A DNA stretch of 64,000 nucleotides from NCBI GenBank assembly GCA_021151665.1, contig JAGKWW010000036.1:3621-67620 (forward strand). The letters are read 5' to 3'. Below are positions 60,816-64,000 of this stretch, in pieces (positions within the stretch are counted from its first letter, which is position 1; every line of letters begins with the position of its first letter). The position numbers and the translations under genes are program-made. Below the pieces are notes generated by a model. The model searched no databases, was not told where the DNA came from, and saw only the letters and a program-made list of their open reading frames with translations. This DNA comes from Flavobacteriaceae bacterium. Its GTDB lineage: Bacteria > Bacteroidota > Bacteroidia > Flavobacteriales > Flavobacteriaceae.

Positions 60816-63263
60816 ATGTCGTATTTCATCGAAGCGATACTGCCGCTTGCCTTGCCAAAAACATTTACCTACGCTGTAAACGAAGCCGAATTCGGTTTCC
60901 TGAAGCCGGGTATGCGCGTGGCCGTGCCTTTCGGCAAAAGCAAAATATATACGGCGCTTGTGCTGCGGCTGCATCAGGAACCGCCGCAATTGTACGAAGC
61001 AAAAGAGATCCATCAGATACTGGACGATGCGCCCATTGTCACGGCAGCCCAGATAGAGCATTGGGCCTGGATGGCTTCCTATTATATGTGCAGCATCGGC
61101 GATGTGTACCGGTCGGCACTCCCTTCCGCACTTTTACTTGAGAGTGAAACGCTCATTATGCCGCGCACCGATTTTGAAGTCAATGTGCAGGAGCTAAATG
61201 ACGATGAATACCTTGTATACGAAGCGCTCCAAAAGCAATCGGCGCTAAAAGTCGGGGAGGTAGCCGGCATCATAAGCCGAAAGTCGGCACTGCCTGTAAT
61301 CAACCGGATGCTTGCTAAAAATGCCGTTTCGCTAAAAGAAGAAATAAGCGAGAAGTACAAGCCAAAACGCACACGCTACATCCGCCTGGCCGAAGGGCTG
61401 AACAGCAACGATGCGTTGGCCGAATTAATGGAGATGCTCGCCCGCGCGCAAAAGCAAAAGGAAGCGGTGCTGCAATATTTCCAGTTGCAGGCCCGCGAGC
61501 GAAAGCCATTAACCGCAAAAAAACTTACCGATGAAGGGATTACGGCTGCGGTTATAAAGTCGCTGGTAGACAAAGAAATATTTGAAGAGTATTATCTTGA
61601 TGAAGACCGTGTTTCATTTGAGGGTTTAGAAAGCGCCGGCTTCGGTCTGAGCCTAAAACAGCAGGAAGCATTTGATGCAATTAAGTTATCCTTCGATAAA
61701 CATCCTGTCACGCTGCTTCACGGAGTAACATCGTCGGGGAAGACCGAGATTTATATCAGGCTCATCGAAGAATATCTTGAAAAAGGAGAGCAGGTACTTT
61801 ACCTATTGCCCGAGATAGCGCTCACCACACAGCTCGTAAAGCGGCTAACTGCCTATTTTGGAAACAAAGTAGCTGTTTTCCATTCAAAATATACCAACAA
61901 CGAAAGGGTAGAGGTGTGGCAGCAGGTGCTGTCATCTTCCGAAAAGGCGCAGGTTGTGATTGGCGCACGCTCGGCTTTGTTCCTGCCTTTCCAGAACCTT
62001 AGCTTTATCATTATTGACGAAGAGCATGAGCAAACCTTTAAACAGCAGGACCCGGCGCCGCGCTACCATGCCCGTGATGCAGCCATAGTGCTGGCGGCAA
62101 ACGTGGGCGCCAAAGTGCTTCTGGGTTCGGCCACGCCCTCTATTGAAACCTACTTCAATGTAAACAGCGGCAAGTATGGGTATGTGTCGCTTACCGAAAG
62201 GTATGGCAATGTGCTTCCTCCCGATATTGTACTGGTGGATATTAAAGATAAATATAAACGCAAGCGCATGACAGGCCACTTCAGCGATGAACTGTTGGAA
62301 TCGATCAATGAAACGTTGGCTGCAGGTCGTCAGGTTATCCTGTTCCAGAACCGCAGGGGCTATTCTCCATGGCTCGAATGCCTGACCTGTGGCCACGTGC
62401 CGCAGTGCCCGCAATGTGATGTGAGCCTTACCTATTATAAGTTTAAAAACCAGCTTAGGTGTCATTATTGCGGCTATAATATGGCGAAGCCTACGCATTG
62501 CCACCAATGCCATTCGGTAGACCTGACCACTAAAGGGTTTGGTACCGAGCAGATAGAACTGGAACTCAATGAGCTTTTTCCTCAAAAAAATTCCTGGCGA
62601 ATGGACCAGGATACTACCCGTGGAAAATTCGGTTACGAAAAAATAATTGACGCTTTTAAAGAGCGCGAGATTGATATTCTGGTGGGCACGCAAATGCTGG
62701 CGAAAGGGCTCGATTTTGATAATGTTGGCCTTGTGGGGATAATGAATGCCGATAATATGCTTTTTCAACCCGACTTCCGTGCCTTTGAGCGTGCCTACCA
62801 GATGATGGTGCAGGTGGCGGGAAGGGCAGGTCGCAAGGACGTTCGCGGTAAAGTGATGATACAAACCTATAATCCGCTGCACAACATCATTCAGCAGGTT
62901 ACTACAAATGACTATGACGAAATGTTTCGCGAACAGGTGTATGAGCGGCACAATTTTAAATATCCGCCTTACTTCAGGCTGGTGCGCCTTTCGTTGCGGC
63001 ACCGCGATTATGAAAAGGTAAAGGAAGCTGCTCTTTGGTTGTATAATGTCTTGTCGCAGCAGCTGAGTATTCCGGTGCTTGGGCCGGAGGAGCCTGCAAT
63101 AAGCCGGATACGCAACGAATATATACGCACGGTGCTGGTAAAAATTCCGCAGGGGCCAAATCTTGGCGCTACAAAGCGGGTTATCGGCCGGACACTCGAC
63201 AGTTTTGAAGCCGTGCCTCAGTATCGTTCGGTAAAGGTCACCATAAATGCCGACCCGTATTAG
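60816..63263 (+). CDS. priA: Primosomal helicase PriA
   Basis: This 815-residue superfamily 2 helicase restarts replication at stalled forks. It has an N-terminal fork-binding domain, Walker A GVTSSGKTE near residue 308, the DEEH box in IIIDEEHEQTFKQQDP, the zinc cysteines (CLTCGHVPQCPQCD, CHYCGYN, CHQCH) and the C-terminal helicase motifs (GTQMLAKGLDF; QVAGRAGR). The ATG at 60816 gives MSYFIEAILPLALPKTFTY, which fits the family; an upstream in-frame TTG was rejected because it overlaps the promoter. The 3' end overlaps the LytTR gene by 4 bases. Confidence 0.95.
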   Translation: MSYFIEAILPLALPKTFTYAVNEAEFGFLKPGMRVAVPFGKSKIYTALVLRLHQEPPQLYEAKEIHQILDDAPIVTAAQIEHWAWMASYYMCSIGDVYRSALPSALLLESETLIMPRTDFEVNVQELNDDEYLVYEALQKQSALKVGEVAGIISRKSALPVINRMLAKNAVSLKEEISEKYKPKRTRYIRLAEGLNSNDALAELMEMLARAQKQKEAVLQYFQLQARERKPLTAKKLTDEGITAAVIKSLVDKEIFEEYYLDEDRVSFEGLESAGFGLSLKQQEAFDAIKLSFDKHPVTLLHGVTSSGKTEIYIRLIEEYLEKGEQVLYLLPEIALTTQLVKRLTAYFGNKVAVFHSKYTNNERVEVWQQVLSSSEKAQVVIGARSALFLPFQNLSFIIIDEEHEQTFKQQDPAPRYHARDAAIVLAANVGAKVLLGSATPSIETYFNVNSGKYGYVSLTERYGNVLPPDIVLVDIKDKYKRKRMTGHFSDELLESINETLAAGRQVILFQNRRGYSPWLECLTCGHVPQCPQCDVSLTYYKFKNQLRCHYCGYNMAKPTHCHQCHSVDLTTKGFGTEQIELELNELFPQKNSWRMDQDTTRGKFGYEKIIDAFKEREIDILVGTQMLAKGLDFDNVGLVGIMNADNMLFQPDFRAFERAYQMMVQVAGRAGRKDVRGKVMIQTYNPLHNIIQQVTTNDYDEMFREQVYERHNFKYPPYFRLVRLSLRHRDYEKVKEAALWLYNVLSQQLSIPVLGPEEPAISRIRNEYIRTVLVKIPQGPNLGATKRVIGRTLDSFEAVPQYRSVKVTINADPY

Positions 63264-63955
63264 GGCTTATTAAGCATATTGGCGAGGTCTTCTTTTTTAT
63301 TGCGGCTCAGCGGAATTTTGGTTTTACCTATTTCTGCAAATTTACTATTGAAATTCTGCACCTTATCAATGTTGATAATATACGATTTGTGCACGCGCAG
63401 AAACCTGTCTGCAGGAAGTTCATTCTCAAAGGACTTCATGGTAGAAAGTACCAGATGCGATTCATCTTCGGTAATGATCTTGATATAATCTCCAAACGCC
63501 TCTACCCACTTAATGCGGTTGATGTATACCTTGAAGTTTTTCAGGTTGCTTTTAACAAATATAAAGTCGCCCTCTTCCTCAGGCACGTCTTTTTTAAGTT
63601 GTTGCAGGTCTATCGCTTTTTGCACCGCTTTGTTAAACCGGTCTTTGGTAACGGGCTTGTGTAGGTAGTCTACAGCGGCATAGTCAAACGCTTTGAGGGC
63701 ATAATCGCTCTTTGCAGAAACGAATATGATCTGTGGGCGGGTTTTTAGCACGTCAAGCATATCAAAGCCGGTCTGAACCGGCATTTCAATATCCAGGAAC
63801 AACAGGTCTACCGGCTTGTTGGCAATGCAGTTCCGGGCTTCGGGCGCATTAGAAAAATCACCTACCAGGTTTAGGTCGGGATGTTCATTTACCAGCTTGG
63901 CAATTGTTATTCTATGTATTGTGCTATCATCTACAACAACACAGTTCAGTTTCAT
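63260..63955 (-). CDS. LytTR family response regulator
   Basis: This 231-residue protein has a receiver domain (VVVDDSTIHR acidic pocket; phospho-Asp in LLFLDIEMPVQTG; Lys in YLHKPVTKDR) and a C-terminal LytTR DNA-binding domain (~135-231: FIFVKSNLKNFKVYINRIKWVEAFGDYIKI; RFLRVHKSYIINIDKV). In Bacteroidota these usually pair with an 7TM/histidine-kinase gene; none is in the window, but the upstream side lies beyond the right edge. It is convergent with priA. Confidence 0.93.
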   Translation of the reverse strand: MKLNCVVVDDSTIHRITIAKLVNEHPDLNLVGDFSNAPEARNCIANKPVDLLFLDIEMPVQTGFDMLDVLKTRPQIIFVSAKSDYALKAFDYAAVDYLHKPVTKDRFNKAVQKAIDLQQLKKDVPEEEGDFIFVKSNLKNFKVYINRIKWVEAFGDYIKIITEDESHLVLSTMKSFENELPADRFLRVHKSYIINIDKVQNFNSKFAEIGKTKIPLSRNKKEDLANMLNKP

Positions 63956-64000
63956 CTTTTTGTTTATTTGTAAATATTAGCAATAAATTAGCGTTTGGGG

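Noticed and set aside
61932..63002. 356-codon open frame antisense to priA
   Set aside because: Antisense shadow of a fully conserved gene; no recognisable protein features.
1..64000. CRISPR arrays, prophage, insertion sequences, toxin-antitoxin or known defence systems
   Set aside because: Repeats at 52639-52702 and 60655-60776 lack spacer structure, and no transposase, integrase, cas or phage structural gene was seen.

Overview
The window looks like a chromosomal segment from a Flavobacteriaceae member (Bacteroidota). The evidence is a SusC/SusD pair, outer-membrane TonB receptors with carboxypeptidase-like N-terminal domains, many promoters matching the Bacteroidetes -7 element TAnnTTTG, A-rich rather than Shine-Dalgarno start contexts, lipoproteins with acidic residues after the lipid-bearing cysteine, and typical neighbours (BT_3928-like DoxX protein, DUF1599, AlkD, LytTR regulator). 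By eye the GC content is in the mid-40s. I see no phage, IS element, CRISPR array or rRNA. There is one tRNA (Tyr).

Layout. 1-13.5 kb is a polysaccharide utilisation locus, most likely for laminarin or another beta-1,3-glucan. It holds a membrane sensor-regulator (cut by the window edge), SusC, SusD, a PKD lipoprotein with a duplicated C-terminal domain, a surface GH16 lipoprotein, a periplasmic GH3 lipoprotein and a soluble GH16. The lipoprotein signals suggest outside cleavage (PKD protein, GH16-1), import (SusCD) and periplasmic finishing (GH16-2, GH3). 13.5-25.3 kb carries clpS, prmA, a porin, a class V aminotransferase, a lipid A acyltransferase, a rhomboid, a SIMPL protein, tRNA-Tyr, a broken DUF4369-thioredoxin lipoprotein, a persulfide-dioxygenase-like protein and gdhA. 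25.7-37 kb carries a TonB receptor, an ArsC-like protein, a CPBP protease, menE, an esterase-M1 peptidase operon, a shortened acyl-CoA carboxylase beta subunit and a DUF47/PiT phosphate pair. 37-41.2 kb is an aldehyde/alcohol module (aldehyde dehydrogenase, zinc alcohol dehydrogenase, DUF779, AraC regulator) with a helically phased direct repeat at its promoter. 41.2-51.3 kb holds a soluble GAF histidine kinase, prfB with its programmed frameshift, threonine aldolase, a ClC protein, AlkD, gamma-glutamyltransferase, ACP phosphodiesterase and glmM. 51.3-64 kb holds ydcF, rlmH, folP, the cluster DUF1599 / DoxX-thioredoxin / ABC permease / TlpA / tpiA, then nadC, yihY, DUF2147, priA and a LytTR response regulator.

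The points most worth a second look are these. (1) The acyl-CoA carboxylase beta subunit lacks, in frame, a block of about 75 residues that contains part of the active site. (2) The DUF4369-thioredoxin lipoprotein is split between two frames and shortened, with a perfect A_AAA_AAG slippery heptamer exactly where a -1 shift would rejoin it. (3) A 10-bp direct repeat with 21-bp spacing lies in front of the aldehyde dehydrogenase promoter. (4) Face-to-face overlapping divergent promoters occur at prfB/threonine aldolase and folP/DUF1599. (5) Heptad-type intergenic repeats lie before priA and at the 3' end of folP. I did not find a clearly new defence or mobile system.
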